DNA of 64,000 bases from Flavobacteriales bacterium (GTDB taxonomy: Bacteria; Bacteroidota; Bacteroidia; Flavobacteriales_F; PHOS-HE28): assembly GCA_016703105.1 (NCBI GenBank), contig JADJCS010000020.1, positions 310,001 through 374,000 of the forward strand. The letters are read 5' to 3'. The position numbers and the translations under genes are program-made. This document shows, one piece after another, positions 54,687-63,870 of the stretch. The notes under the pieces are model-generated. The model did no database searches, was not told the origin of the DNA, and saw only the letters and a list, made by a program, of their open reading frames with translations. Within the stretch, counting starts at the first letter, position 1, and each line of letters begins with the position of its first letter.

Positions 54687-57600
54687 GGGCCGGTGGGTTT
54701 GGCCGATGGGCCGACGCCTTCCTTTTTGCGCGCGTCCTTCCGCCGCTGGCGCACCGCTTCCCGTTCCAGAGCACGCGCTTTCTCGTTCTCCTCGAAGTCG
54801 CGCGTGTGCATCAGTGCGATACCGCTGTCGGTGATCTCACCATCGTAGAGGTCGAAGGCGTTCTCGTAGAATCCGCGTAGCCGGAACCGGCCATCGCGCG
54901 TGAGGTCGTAGATGATGGCGTACTGTGCGGCCCGCGTGCTGCTAACGTTGCCACCGCTGCCTTGCTTCTCGTCCACACCCACCGAACCACCCACCTCGAA
55001 GCTCAAGCGCTTGTTCAAGAAGCTCTTGCTCACTTTGTAATCCACGGAGGTGCGTTGGTAGGTGTTGGAACCCTGCACTTGGTCCACGGTGTTCACGCCG
55101 AGCTGTATATCCACGCCCTTCACCAGACGCCCCGTCACCTTGTTCAATTGATCGGTGAGGATGCCGTTGACCGAGTTGCGTGCCGCGTTCGTCACCAAGC
55201 CACTGGTGGGCGCCCCGCCCGCCCCTTCATCCTGGATGAACGAGTTGAGCACCAGCAGGCCGAAGACCTGGCGGTTCCGTTCTTCCTCCCGGCTCTTCTC
55301 CGCCAGGCGGTCCAGTTCATCGTTCACCTTCGGATAGCTGTTCCGGATGTCGCGGGGGAGGTCGATGCCGAAGCTGATGTCCGGCTTCTTCACCGCACCA
55401 GCGATATTGATGAGCACTTCGAACGGCAGCCGCGCTGCGAGGCGATTACGTTCCGCTTCGCTCAATGCGCCACTCGCATTGGCCACTAACGGATAGGCCG
55501 CGCTCTCCGCAACATACCGCGCCTGGATGTCCATCCGGGCGCCGATGGGATCGCCATCCCAGACCACCTGGCCGCCCGGCACCAGATCGAAGCGCTTCTT
55601 CACGAGCCCATAGAATTCCAGCGTGTATCCGCCCTTGCTCAAAGTGAAAGGACCGTTCATGAGCATCTCCCCATCAGGGGTGAACCGGAAGCGCAGATCG
55701 CCATCGCCTTGAAAGGTGGCTTGATCGCCCGTGGTGGGATCCAGCACCACCGCGAACTCGGCCCTGGGGTCGATGCGCAGATGCAGATCGAGGTCCACCG
55801 CGGGAAGCTGCGCGCGCAGCGAATCGCGCAAGCGTTCCTCATTGGTGGCCACGTGCGTAGTGTCCGTTCCGGCCAGGTCCGTGGTGAACTCCACGATGCC
55901 GTCGCTCTCTACGAGCTTCACCTGGCTGCCCGGTAGCACAACGCTCAGAGCGGTACCGGCGAGGATGCCCAGGTCGCCTTTCACTACGGGTGCACGGTCC
56001 GTGCCCGTGATGCGCACATCCGCCGAAGCCAGCAGATCGCCATAGAAGAGCGCATCGCGTGATGGCGTGCTATTCACCAATTGGAAGGAATCCGTACGCA
56101 GCGCCAGATCGAAGCGCATGCTGGAAAGATCCTCCGTGCGTACCTGGCCATCGAGCAGGAACTTGTTCCCAAGGCTATCGATCACGGTGAATTCATGGAA
56201 GTAGAAGCCGGTGGCATCGGCGAGCACGCGTTCGTTCCGTAAGGTGTAGCGCGCACCGGTGCGTACGACGCCGAGCGCCGCATCGGTGAAGGTGAGATCC
56301 CCCTGTACGCTGTTGCGGCCATTGGCGGTTTTCCAATCCACCGCACCCTTGAGGCCTCCGTTGATGTCGTACAGCACACCGCTCACGAAAGGCTGTAAGA
56401 AGGACATGTCGACAAGGCCGATGTCCGCATGCGCTTCAATGGAAGGCCGCTCTTTTCCACCGTCGAAGCGCACGCTGGCGTCCAACACGTTCGGTCCGTT
56501 CTCGAAGCGCGCCGTGCCTTCGTAGCGCTCCTCGCCCGCATCGTGCGCCTCCACCACAAGATCACCTAAAGGATGCCCGACCACCACCAGGTCATCCACA
56601 CGCAGATCGGCGCGCATGTTCGAGCTACCGCTCAACGGCACCGATACATCGCCGCTAAGGGCACCGTCGATAAAGGCCACGGTATCATCGACGGAAATGA
56701 CGTTCAACACATTGCCCATGTTGAACTTTTCGAGATGGACCACCGTGGTGTTGGCGTTCGTGATCAGTTCCACGCGCTGCGCTCCACTGCTCAAATTGAA
56801 ATGCTCGGCCACAGGACCCGTATCGGTGAAACGTATCGCGTTCTCTGCATCCACTTCCCACGTCAGCGTATCGAGCACCAGGCCTTCGGCGATATGCATC
56901 GAGACCCCATCGTCCAAGCGTTGGAAGTCCATCGGCACTATGTACGAAGCCGACCTCTCGCCATCGCGGATCCTGAGTTCGGTGCGCAAAGTCCCCGGAC
57001 CGGAGGCCGCAGTGAGCGCGAGCCTATGGATATGGTAGGTCTGATAGCGCGCGCTGTCCATGCGGAACGATCCGTTGAGCGCGTTGCCTTGCGCGTTCGC
57101 TTCGATGCGCACACCGCCGATGGCGAAATCCTTGTAGCGTAGTACGGGTAGATCGATGTTCAGTTGGAGCCCATCAGCATCGCCATCGTAGTGGCCAATG
57201 AAGTTCTCCAGCTCGATGGCCTCCAGATCGGGCAGCACGATGCCGGTGAGCCATTCTGTGCGCGGTAGGGCTACGCGCAGGTCCATGCGGGTGCCCGGTA
57301 CCGGGGTGAAGGAGCTGTCCGTGCGGAAGTAGCTCAGCAGTTTCTCCTTCGCACGCGGCAACAGGCTATCCATCGGCACGTTCGTGCTGTAGTTCACATC
57401 AAGCGCGTCCGTGTCCAGTTCGAACAGTGCGGAGTCCGAAGCGAGCCTACCGTTCGCCGCGAACTCTTCGAAGCGGAACGAACGCTCGGTGTTGAACAGC
57501 ATCACGCTGTCCCCCTGGATCGCGAACGCAATGAAACCATCCGTGGAGAAGGTCGCTGTTCCGCGCCATCGTCCTTGCACGTTCAAGGGATGGTTGTACC

Positions 57601-59791
57601 AGCCCATCTCCTTCAGTCCAAGCCGATCCGCACGTATGGCCACCGCACCGGAGACGGTATCGCTGCCTATCGGCCAGCGCGCATCCGCGTCCAACGTGAT
57701 CGCCAGGGAAGGTGCGGTGGTGACGATCCGTGCATGGAGCGAATCACCGTCCACACTTCCGACAAGGTGTGTCCCGCTCAGATCCTGCCCATGGTACTCC
57801 AAGCGCGATGGGTCCACCTCGATCCGCCCGGAACGTGCTGATGAATTGAGCGCATGACCTTCGACAAGGACATGCGCGCTTACGATACCGATAGCCGTAT
57901 CCGCCGTGAAGCGGCCGAGGTCCACATTGCGGATCTTGAGATCGGCGCCCACTTCGTCCGGCATACGATCTCGAAGACCGGAGATGGTGGCTTCCCCTTC
58001 CACGTCCCCGAGATCGCTCCCCAGGGCGAGAGCCGCTTCCAGGTCATGACCGTTGCCGTTCAAACGGACGTGACCTGACAGACGTGTGGGCAGTGGAACG
58101 TCGGCAGGCAGATATGGCGTTATGACCTCGCGCAGGCCAGGACCCATGTTGATCTCGTGCAGCTCGGCGTGGAAGACGCTGTTCGGTAGGGCGGCGGGAT
58201 CCTGCGCATCGCCCACGAGATGAACAATGGTGCCGCGATCGCCAAGGATGTCCAGCCGCACCGTATCGATGCGTTCCGCAGTACCGCGGAAGGCGACCTG
58301 GGTGTTCCAAACCTCATGCGCGTCCATGGGCTTCGGTAGTTCAACGCCTAATTGCGCCAGCAACTTGGGAAGTGTGGCGAGATCAACGTTGGATGCAATA
58401 GTCCCTTGCAGCGGTATTTGTTTCGGGTAACGGTGGACGGTGGTGAGATCGCCTGGTGTTGCCGTAGCCGAGAAACGGACCTCGGTACCATCCATCGCGA
58501 TCATGCCCTCCTCCGTTCGGACCAAGGCCGATGTGGCGTTCATGTCCACGCTCGCACGCAGCTCCGTCCCTTTCGCGCCGGTGGCTGAGAGCGCTTCGAG
58601 GTGTACCGCAAGTCGATCATCGCTCACCACCACGTTGCTGGCGTGCAGGTCGATCGCGTGGAACACCAAGTGGTCCGTGTCTAGAAGTTCCGCTGGATCG
58701 CGGATCCCCCCTCGATGCATTTGGAAGTCGCCGCCAGCAAGTGTCAGTTCGCGCACGCCGATGTCGTGGCCGCGTGTCCAGAAGCGGAAGCCATCGTGTT
58801 GGTCGAGCCAGGCGGGTAGGGTGGTGGTCCCGGTATCCCTTGGGAGCCTGGGTTGGTGGTCCACCATGCCGAAATCGACATGATCCAACACGACCGCTGC
58901 GAACCGCATGCGTTGCCGATCGAGCGCTATGCTATCTACCATAAGATCTCCTTTGCCCAGGGTGATCCAAAGACTATCACCGCTCACGGAGTTCGCGAGG
59001 GTGAAGGCCACGTCCTCCAGAGCCAATTCCTCCAGGTTGAGGTCCAGATGCGAGAACGGGTTCTTCAGCTCGGGATAGGGATCGGGTTGGTGCGGTCCCG
59101 GTCTGGTCCGAAGGTCGACCCGAGTGTTGGCGAGTTGGAACGAGGTGACGTGGAACATCAATGCCGCCGCGTCCATTTCCTGCATATCCACATCGAGTTC
59201 GCCCAGCCGCACGCTCATGTCTAACCCACCAGGCGCTAATGCCATATCAAAGCGGACATCCTCCAGCACCAGGCCGGACATGGAGAAGGGCATGGGTTCG
59301 CCACGTTTCTTATCCGCTTTGTTGCCGTTCCCCTTCCGTTCCCCGGCGAGAGCATTGATGATGTAGGTGAAGTTGAAGGTGCTGTCAGCGTGTTGCTGGA
59401 TGACAGCCCGCACGTGCCTGAGCTGGGTTCCGTTCAGATGGATACGACCACCGATCAGGGCGCTGAGGCTGAGGTCGGCTTTCAATTCACCGGCGTACAG
59501 CAGGGTGTCCCCTTGTTGATCGAACAGGAGGAGCCCTTCCAAAGCGACACCGACCGGGTAACGCAGCGCGAAATGATCGAGCCGCACGGTCGAACCGATC
59601 TTCTGCTCGAGAAAGCCGATCGCTTTCGAGCGCAAGACGTTCTGTACCGGAGGCAGGTAAATGAGCAGGACCAGCAGAGCCAGCAGAACTGCGGGAAGCA
59701 ACAGGGCCCACAGCAGGACACGCCGCAACCTGCGCTTCCAACGCGGGCGCGCGGAAGACGTTGCCGGGCCGTGCTCCTCAGCGCGTGGCAT
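54683..59791 (-). CDS. tamB: TamB: translocation and assembly module inner-membrane protein
   Basis: A 1,702-residue AsmA/TamB-type protein: one N-terminal membrane helix ('VLLWALLLPAVLLALLVLLIY', about 26-46), then the AsmA-like segment 'LEQKIGSTVRLDHFALRYP'. A long, low-Cys beta-groove region follows, up to the C-terminal DUF490/TamB domain ('LVNSTPSRDALFYGDLLASA', 'GTALSVVLPGSQVKLVES', 'FGIDLPRDIRNSYPKVND', 'LVLNSFIQDEGAG', 'SFEVGGSVGVDEKQG'). TamB spans the periplasm as a hydrophobic groove, handing lipids to the outer-membrane partner TamL encoded next. The length is at the upper end for the family. Only the start at 59791 gives a short basic cytosolic leader. Confidence 0.94.
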   Translation of the reverse strand: MPRAEEHGPATSSARPRWKRRLRRVLLWALLLPAVLLALLVLLIYLPPVQNVLRSKAIGFLEQKIGSTVRLDHFALRYPVGVALEGLLLFDQQGDTLLYAGELKADLSLSALIGGRIHLNGTQLRHVRAVIQQHADSTFNFTYIINALAGERKGNGNKADKKRGEPMPFSMSGLVLEDVRFDMALAPGGLDMSVRLGELDVDMQEMDAAALMFHVTSFQLANTRVDLRTRPGPHQPDPYPELKNPFSHLDLNLEELALEDVAFTLANSVSGDSLWITLGKGDLMVDSIALDRQRMRFAAVVLDHVDFGMVDHQPRLPRDTGTTTLPAWLDQHDGFRFWTRGHDIGVRELTLAGGDFQMHRGGIRDPAELLDTDHLVFHAIDLHASNVVVSDDRLAVHLEALSATGAKGTELRASVDMNATSALVRTEEGMIAMDGTEVRFSATATPGDLTTVHRYPKQIPLQGTIASNVDLATLPKLLAQLGVELPKPMDAHEVWNTQVAFRGTAERIDTVRLDILGDRGTIVHLVGDAQDPAALPNSVFHAELHEINMGPGLREVITPYLPADVPLPTRLSGHVRLNGNGHDLEAALALGSDLGDVEGEATISGLRDRMPDEVGADLKIRNVDLGRFTADTAIGIVSAHVLVEGHALNSSARSGRIEVDPSRLEYHGQDLSGTHLVGSVDGDSLHARIVTTAPSLAITLDADARWPIGSDTVSGAVAIRADRLGLKEMGWYNHPLNVQGRWRGTATFSTDGFIAFAIQGDSVMLFNTERSFRFEEFAANGRLASDSALFELDTDALDVNYSTNVPMDSLLPRAKEKLLSYFRTDSSFTPVPGTRMDLRVALPRTEWLTGIVLPDLEAIELENFIGHYDGDADGLQLNIDLPVLRYKDFAIGGVRIEANAQGNALNGSFRMDSARYQTYHIHRLALTAASGPGTLRTELRIRDGERSASYIVPMDFQRLDDGVSMHIAEGLVLDTLTWEVDAENAIRFTDTGPVAEHFNLSSGAQRVELITNANTTVVHLEKFNMGNVLNVISVDDTVAFIDGALSGDVSVPLSGSSNMRADLRVDDLVVVGHPLGDLVVEAHDAGEERYEGTARFENGPNVLDASVRFDGGKERPSIEAHADIGLVDMSFLQPFVSGVLYDINGGLKGAVDWKTANGRNSVQGDLTFTDAALGVVRTGARYTLRNERVLADATGFYFHEFTVIDSLGNKFLLDGQVRTEDLSSMRFDLALRTDSFQLVNSTPSRDALFYGDLLASADVRITGTDRAPVVKGDLGILAGTALSVVLPGSQVKLVESDGIVEFTTDLAGTDTTHVATNEERLRDSLRAQLPAVDLDLHLRIDPRAEFAVVLDPTTGDQATFQGDGDLRFRFTPDGEMLMNGPFTLSKGGYTLEFYGLVKKRFDLVPGGQVVWDGDPIGARMDIQARYVAESAAYPLVANASGALSEAERNRLAARLPFEVLINIAGAVKKPDISFGIDLPRDIRNSYPKVNDELDRLAEKSREEERNRQVFGLLVLNSFIQDEGAGGAPTSGLVTNAARNSVNGILTDQLNKVTGRLVKGVDIQLGVNTVDQVQGSNTYQRTSVDYKVSKSFLNKRLSFEVGGSVGVDEKQGSGGNVSSTRAAQYAIIYDLTRDGRFRLRGFYENAFDLYDGEITDSGIALMHTRDFEENEKARALEREAVRQRRKDARKKEGVGPSAKPTGP

Positions 59792-60036
59792 CTAGTGAGG
59801 TTGAGGGGGCGAAGAACATACCACGGATGGATACCTGATGCTTGACGGTGCAAGATGCGCAACCGGCTGACCTGCCCGGGCTCCGGATCGTTTGCTGCGA
59901 TCAACGCCTGGCTGCTGCGGATCGATGCATGAGGCGCAGAATACCCCGGATCGGGGTAGGAACTCCCACCGCTCCAGGACGCCCACCGCGAGGGTACGGA
60001 GGGGTTGCCGAACGCGCGGAGACCCCATTATTGAGG
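59792..60036. other. Intergenic region, no gene seen
   Basis: About 245 bases between tamB (start 59791) and nadE (end 60037). A short hairpin, CCCCG-AT-CGGGG, lies near 59951. I saw no credible reading frame, tRNA or strong promoter match. Confidence 0.5.
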
Positions 60037-60834
60037 TCAACTTTTCAGATCCTCCGGGACCTTGCACACCGGGATGGGCTCGACCTTATGCCGGTTGGCC
60101 GCTTTCCGCCGATCGAATATGTGCAAGACCTCCTGCTGACGTGCACTGAGTTGCAGCGCGGACGGATCGATCCCGCGCTCGCGGAGTTCCATGGCCCATT
60201 CGAGCTCCGGGTAGCTCGCGCCGATCTGGTCCTCGTCGCTGCGGTCGTCACCCCAGAGACCATCGGTCGGCTTCGCCCGCATAATGCTCTCGATGATGCC
60301 GAGCTCGCGGCCCACGGCATACACCTCGGTCTTGGTCAGATCGGCGATGGGGGACAGGTCCACACCACCATCACCGTATTTGGTGAAGAAGCCCACACCG
60401 AAGTCTTCCACCTTGTTGCCTGTGCCTGCCACGAGGTAGCCGTGCAGACCGGCGTAGTAATACAGTGTGGTCATGCGCAAACGTGCACGGGTGTTGGCCA
60501 GGGCGAGTTCCATCGCCACATTGTCCGTGTGCTTTGTGAGTACGGCCAGCATCTGGTCGAATACGGGGGTGAGCTGCACCACTTCCATTCGCACACGGGC
60601 GTAGGATCCGCGGAGAGAAGCGATGTGCTCCTGCGCCCGCTGTACCTGTGCAGGCGCCTGATGGATGGGCATCTCCACGCACAACACGGGCAGATCGGTG
60701 CGCGCGCAGAGCGCGCTGGTCACGGCGCTGTCTATGCCACCGCTCACACCCACCACGAAGCCCTTCTGTCCGGAACCCTGTGCGTAGCGAAGCAGCCAGG
60801 TGGTGATATGATCGATGATGCGGAGCGCTTGCAT
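60037..60834 (-). CDS. nadE: NH3-dependent NAD(+) synthetase
   Basis: A 265-residue enzyme that amidates deamido-NAD with ATP to make NAD. The pyrophosphatase P-loop SGGIDS is at 31-36, followed by 'ARLRMTTLYYYAGLHGYLV' with 'GTGNKVEDFGVGFFTKYGDGG' (blocks GTGNKVEDFGVGFF, TKYGDGG) and 'ADLTKTEVYAVGRELGI'. There is no glutaminase domain, so it uses free ammonia or a partner. Next to gldB, it follows the nadE-gldB-gldC order seen in many Bacteroidota, but here a barrel protein gene lies between nadE and gldB and nadE points away. Confidence 0.94.
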   Translation of the reverse strand: MQALRIIDHITTWLLRYAQGSGQKGFVVGVSGGIDSAVTSALCARTDLPVLCVEMPIHQAPAQVQRAQEHIASLRGSYARVRMEVVQLTPVFDQMLAVLTKHTDNVAMELALANTRARLRMTTLYYYAGLHGYLVAGTGNKVEDFGVGFFTKYGDGGVDLSPIADLTKTEVYAVGRELGIIESIMRAKPTDGLWGDDRSDEDQIGASYPELEWAMELRERGIDPSALQLSARQQEVLHIFDRRKAANRHKVEPIPVCKVPEDLKS

Positions 60835-60849
60835 TCGGCTTTGAAAGAG

Positions 60850-60879
60850 GAAAGCCCTGCCGATCCGTGCAGGGCTTTC
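60850..60879 (-). terminator. Hairpin terminator of the barrel-protein gene
   Basis: A perfect 11-bp stem GAAAGCCCTGC/GCAGGGCTTTC with an 8-base loop, 20 bases after the stop of the minus-strand gene at 60900, followed on that strand by CTCTTTC. It separates that gene from nadE. Confidence 0.75.
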
Positions 60880-60899
60880 GATGAGGTGATCAGGTGGGC

Positions 60900-61670
60900 T
60901 CAGAAGTAGATGCCCAGCAACAGTTCCAGGTAGTGGGATTTGCCGTGCGTCTCCACGTTGTCCTTGATGTCCACGTTGGAAAGGAAGAGCTGGCCCTTGC
61001 TGAACACGTCCGTAAAACCATTGTTGTAATTCACGCCGAAGACCATGGCGGTGTTCCCGGCGAATTTGTACTCCGCTCCGGCGCCTACGATCAGCGATGC
61101 GCGGAACGGAGAGGTCTCGTCGGAGTGTTTCGCTTTCTCTTCCGCGACATATTCGGAATAGTTGAAGCCGTCCGGGGTGGTCGTTGTAAGGGTGTACTCA
61201 TCGCTCTTGGCGGAGATGTTGAAGGCCGATCCAAAGCCCAACTGACCGAAGTAGGTCATGTAGCCCATTTCGTTGGTCTTCAGTTTGACCATGATCGGCA
61301 CCTCCACGTATTGGTAGCGGCGTGCATACTCATGCGCGGGCACGCCCACGTTAACGTTGACCGGAGCGTCTCCAGTGGTGCTGGTCTGCAAGGTGAAGGG
61401 CTTCACTACCTGGTTGCCACCGGAGATGTTCATGAACACCCCGGTGCTCAACGCATAGTTGTCCTTGCCGAGACGGAAATCACCCATCAAGCCGAAGGTG
61501 AAACCCGCAGCCATGCCATTGCCCTCCACTTCCTTCGTGTCACTCTTGATCCACCCCAGGTTCGGGGCCACTTTGATCCCGAGTTTGAACCCCGGCGAGT
61601 CCGTGTCCTGTGCTATACCGCTTTGGCCTAAGGCCGCGATGGCCGCCAACGTGAGGATACCCTTCTTCAT
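60900..61670 (-). CDS. PorT-family outer-membrane beta-barrel protein
   Basis: A 256-residue barrel protein. The signal peptide 'MKKGILTLAAIAALGQSGIAQ' leads into alternating strands with the usual outer-membrane pattern ('FKLGIKVAPNLGWIKSD', 'FTFGLMGDFRLG', 'YQYVEVPIMVKLKTNEM', 'YFGQLGFGSAFNISAKS', 'IVGAGAEYKFAG') and ends 'LELLLGIYF' with a terminal Phe. This is the PorT-like/outer-membrane protein beta-barrel family of Bacteroidota; its specific role is unknown. The start at 61670 is only 13 bases from the divergent gldB start. Its TACCTTTG promoter box (61698-61705) lies inside the 5' end of gldB. Confidence 0.85.
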   Translation of the reverse strand: MKKGILTLAAIAALGQSGIAQDTDSPGFKLGIKVAPNLGWIKSDTKEVEGNGMAAGFTFGLMGDFRLGKDNYALSTGVFMNISGGNQVVKPFTLQTSTTGDAPVNVNVGVPAHEYARRYQYVEVPIMVKLKTNEMGYMTYFGQLGFGSAFNISAKSDEYTLTTTTPDGFNYSEYVAEEKAKHSDETSPFRASLIVGAGAEYKFAGNTAMVFGVNYNNGFTDVFSKGQLFLSNVDIKDNVETHGKSHYLELLLGIYF

Positions 61671-61683
61671 AGTTTTGCCGCCC

Positions 61684-62721
61684 ATGTGGAGCTGGGCCAA
61701 AGGTAGTCTGAGGAAGCAAGGCCCGGTCGTATCCGTTGCTTTCGCGTTGGTCTTGTCCGCATGCGGTGGGGGCACCGGATCGAGCGGAGTGGATCCCGTC
61801 CCCATCGAGCTGTCCTTCTTCCGACTTGACCAAGCGCTCTTCCACGCGCCACCGGATTCCATCGCGAGCGTGAGCCTTCGGCTCTATGCCGAGCAGGGTG
61901 ATTTCTATCGTTTCTACGTGGAAGAGATCCTGCGGGCCGCGCCGATCGATGACCCACGGCTGGGCATGGCTTTGTTGCGATTCACGCAGGATCCTGATTG
62001 GAGCGCGGTACAACGAAGTGCGGACAGCCTGTTCGGTGGTATGGATGAGCAAAGGGCCCAGCTCACCGATGCGTTCGGTCGGTCGCAGGCCCTCTTCCCG
62101 GAGCGGCCTGTCCCGCGTATCGTGGTGTTCAACTCGGGGTTCAACTACGCGATCTCACCCACCGACAGCGTGCTGGGTATCGGCATCGAGTGGTTCGTGG
62201 GTGCGGAGCATCCCGTGGTGCGCTACCTGGCGCCCGATGCTTTCCCCAACTATGTGAAGGAACGTATGCGGCCGGCGATGCTTGTACCTTCTGCCGTGAA
62301 GGGTTGGGTGATGGTACACTTCCTGGAGGACGCGCAGGGCAAGGACCTGCTCACGCATCTGGTCGCCGTTGGCAAGGTGATGGCGCTTGTCCAGGCACTG
62401 TTGCCTGAAGAGGATCCCGCATCGCTGTTGGGATATACCGCCGAACAGGTGAAGTGGTGCGAGGCGAACGAGTACAACATCTGGAAAGAGCTTGTGGGCA
62501 AGCAGATGCTGTATAGCGGCGACGATGAAGTGATCGGCCGCATCATGAGCGATGGCCCGTTCACCAATGGTTTCCCGCACGAGAGCCCGGGGCAGATCGG
62601 GCAATGGATAGGCCTGCGGATGGTGACCAATTATCTGAAGGACCACCCGAACACGACCTTCGCGCAACTTTTCTCCATGAAGGATCCTCGCGAAGTGCTC
62701 AAGAGCTACCGCCCCAGATAG
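61684..62721 (+). CDS. gldB: Gliding motility lipoprotein GldB
   Basis: A 345-residue lipoprotein required for gliding in related bacteria. The leader 'GPVVSVAFALVLSACGGG' has lipobox LSAC (Cys27). The mature part matches GldB: 'PIELSFFRLDQALFHAPPDS' at the start, 'FYRFYVEEIL', 'IVVFNSGFNYAISPTDSVLG', 'GIGIEWFVGAEHPVVRYL', 'FPNYVKERM', 'VKWCEANEYNIWKELVGKQM' and 'GQWIGLRMVTNYL'. The ATG at 61684 gives a normal signal peptide. It sits 13 bases from the divergent barrel gene, so its promoter must lie within that gene, or the true start is slightly different. gldC follows. Confidence 0.92.
   Translation: MWSWAKGSLRKQGPVVSVAFALVLSACGGGTGSSGVDPVPIELSFFRLDQALFHAPPDSIASVSLRLYAEQGDFYRFYVEEILRAAPIDDPRLGMALLRFTQDPDWSAVQRSADSLFGGMDEQRAQLTDAFGRSQALFPERPVPRIVVFNSGFNYAISPTDSVLGIGIEWFVGAEHPVVRYLAPDAFPNYVKERMRPAMLVPSAVKGWVMVHFLEDAQGKDLLTHLVAVGKVMALVQALLPEEDPASLLGYTAEQVKWCEANEYNIWKELVGKQMLYSGDDEVIGRIMSDGPFTNGFPHESPGQIGQWIGLRMVTNYLKDHPNTTFAQLFSMKDPREVLKSYRPR
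61698..61705 (-). promoter_or_regulatory. -7 promoter box (TACCTTTG) for the barrel-protein gene
   Basis: A perfect TAnnTTTG match on the minus strand, 27 bases before the ATG at 61670. It overlaps the first codons of gldB on the opposite strand. Confidence 0.5.
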
Positions 62722-62796
62722 AAAGGAAGAAGGCTAAAGGGCAAAGGTGAAAGGCGAAGGGGTGCAGACGAAAGACGTTGATCATTGAACAATGCC

Positions 62797-63126
62797 ATGA
62801 AGACCTCCGATATCCACCTTTCCGTGCAACTCGACGACAACCATGTTCCTGTGCGGATAGATTGGGAGGCGGAGGATGGTGGTGTGAAGAGCAGCAGCAA
62901 AGCGGTGCTGTTATCGCTGTGGGACGAGCAAGAGAAGAACACCCTGCGCATCGATCTCTGGACCAAGGAAATGAGCGTGGAGGAGATGAAGGCCTTCTTC
63001 CACCAGAACATCCTTACGCTGGCGGACACCTTCGAGCGTGCCACCGGTTAAGTGAAGATGGCCGCACAGATGCGCGATTTCGGGGCCTACTTCGCCGAGC
63101 ACATGTTGCCGGAGTTGAAGAAGTAA
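62797..63126 (+). pseudogene. gldC: gldC, interrupted by an in-frame TAA stop
   Basis: Gliding-motility protein GldC, a small cytosolic protein of about 110 residues. The first 84 codons give 'MKTSDIHLSVQLDDNHVPV', 'IDWEAEDGGVKSSSKAVLL', 'WDEQEKNTLRIDLWTKEMS', 'EEMKAFFHQNILTLADTFER'-ATG, the family sequence. A TAA at 63049-63051 ends it. The same frame then continues directly with VKMAAQMRDFGAYFAEHMLP-ELKK and a final TAA at 63124-63126. This segment matches the usual GldC C-terminus (family members have MRDFCDYFAEKL there). The frame is unchanged, so a single base change (for example GAA to TAA) explains it. The protein is truncated, or the base is a consensus error. Confidence 0.88.
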
Positions 63127-63139
63127 GAAGATTGCAGGA

Positions 63140-63172
63140 GCAGGGGCAGGCGCGAACGTCCATTGCCCCTGC
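63140..63172. terminator. Two-way hairpin terminator between gldC and engB
   Basis: A stem GCAGGGGCA (63140-63148) / TGCCCCTGC (63164-63172) between two convergent genes. It belongs to the same CAGGGG simple-repeat type as the hairpin before trmB at 42746-42822. Confidence 0.55.
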
Positions 63173-63181
63173 GCCTTGATC

Positions 63182-63799
63182 TCACTTCCAACGTGCGTTC
63201 ACTCCATCGATGAAGCTGAGCAGTGCCTCCCGGCCCAGGTAGGTCTCTGAGGAGGTCATGAAGATCTCCGGGAACTTTTCCCATGTCTTCTTCAGCTCGC
63301 GCCGCATGGCGGCGATATTGCTGTCCACCTTCGGCTGTTTCAGCTTGTCGCACTTGGTGAAGGCGAGCACGAACGGAATGCCTTGCTCTCCGAGCCATTG
63401 GATCATCTCCAGGTCGTTCTTCTGCGGTTCCAGCCGGGCGTCCACCAGCAAGAAGACGGATTGCAGGTTCTCGCGTTCTTTCAGATAGGCCTCGATCATG
63501 CCTTTCCACGCGGCGCGTTCCACCTGGCCCACTTTGGCGAAACCGTAGCCCGGTAGATCGGCGAGCATCCACGGACGATCGTTCGTCAACGTACCCTCCA
63601 CCCGGAAGTGTTCCACGTTGCGTGTGCGGCCTGGGGTGTTGCTCACGCGCGCCAACTTGTTGATGCCCACGAGCATGTTGATCAATGAGCTCTTACCCAC
63701 GTTGCTCCGCCCGATGAAGGCGTACTCCGGTAGCGCGGGTTTCGGCCAGTGCGCATGGGTGCGGCCGCTACCAAGATGTTCTGCGCGGAGGGTGATCAT
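63182..63799 (-). CDS. engB: Ribosome biogenesis GTPase EngB (YihA/YsxC)
   Basis: A 205-residue GTPase needed for large-subunit assembly. G1 is 'GRSNVGKSSL' (30-39), the switch region has 'VSNTPGRTRNVEHF', G3 is 'ADLPGYGFAKV' and G4 'FTKCDK'. A late segment 'IFMTSSETYLGREALLSFI' corresponds to G5. The length is the family length. It is convergent with gldC. On its 5' side, 71 bases away on the same strand, is the end of an alpha/beta hydrolase gene, so the two may be in one unit. Confidence 0.95.
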   Translation of the reverse strand: MITLRAEHLGSGRTHAHWPKPALPEYAFIGRSNVGKSSLINMLVGINKLARVSNTPGRTRNVEHFRVEGTLTNDRPWMLADLPGYGFAKVGQVERAAWKGMIEAYLKERENLQSVFLLVDARLEPQKNDLEMIQWLGEQGIPFVLAFTKCDKLKQPKVDSNIAAMRRELKKTWEKFPEIFMTSSETYLGREALLSFIDGVNARWK

Positions 63800-63870
63800 G
63801 GTTCTGGTGCTCGGTTGTCAGGTATCCGCTAACGGCCGTGACCGCGGGAGCCACCTTCAACGGACAACCA

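Noticed and set aside
63049..63051. Recoding (selenocysteine or pyrrolysine) as an explanation for the stop in gldC
   Set aside because: The codon is TAA, not TGA or TAG, and TAA ends several other genes in the window normally.
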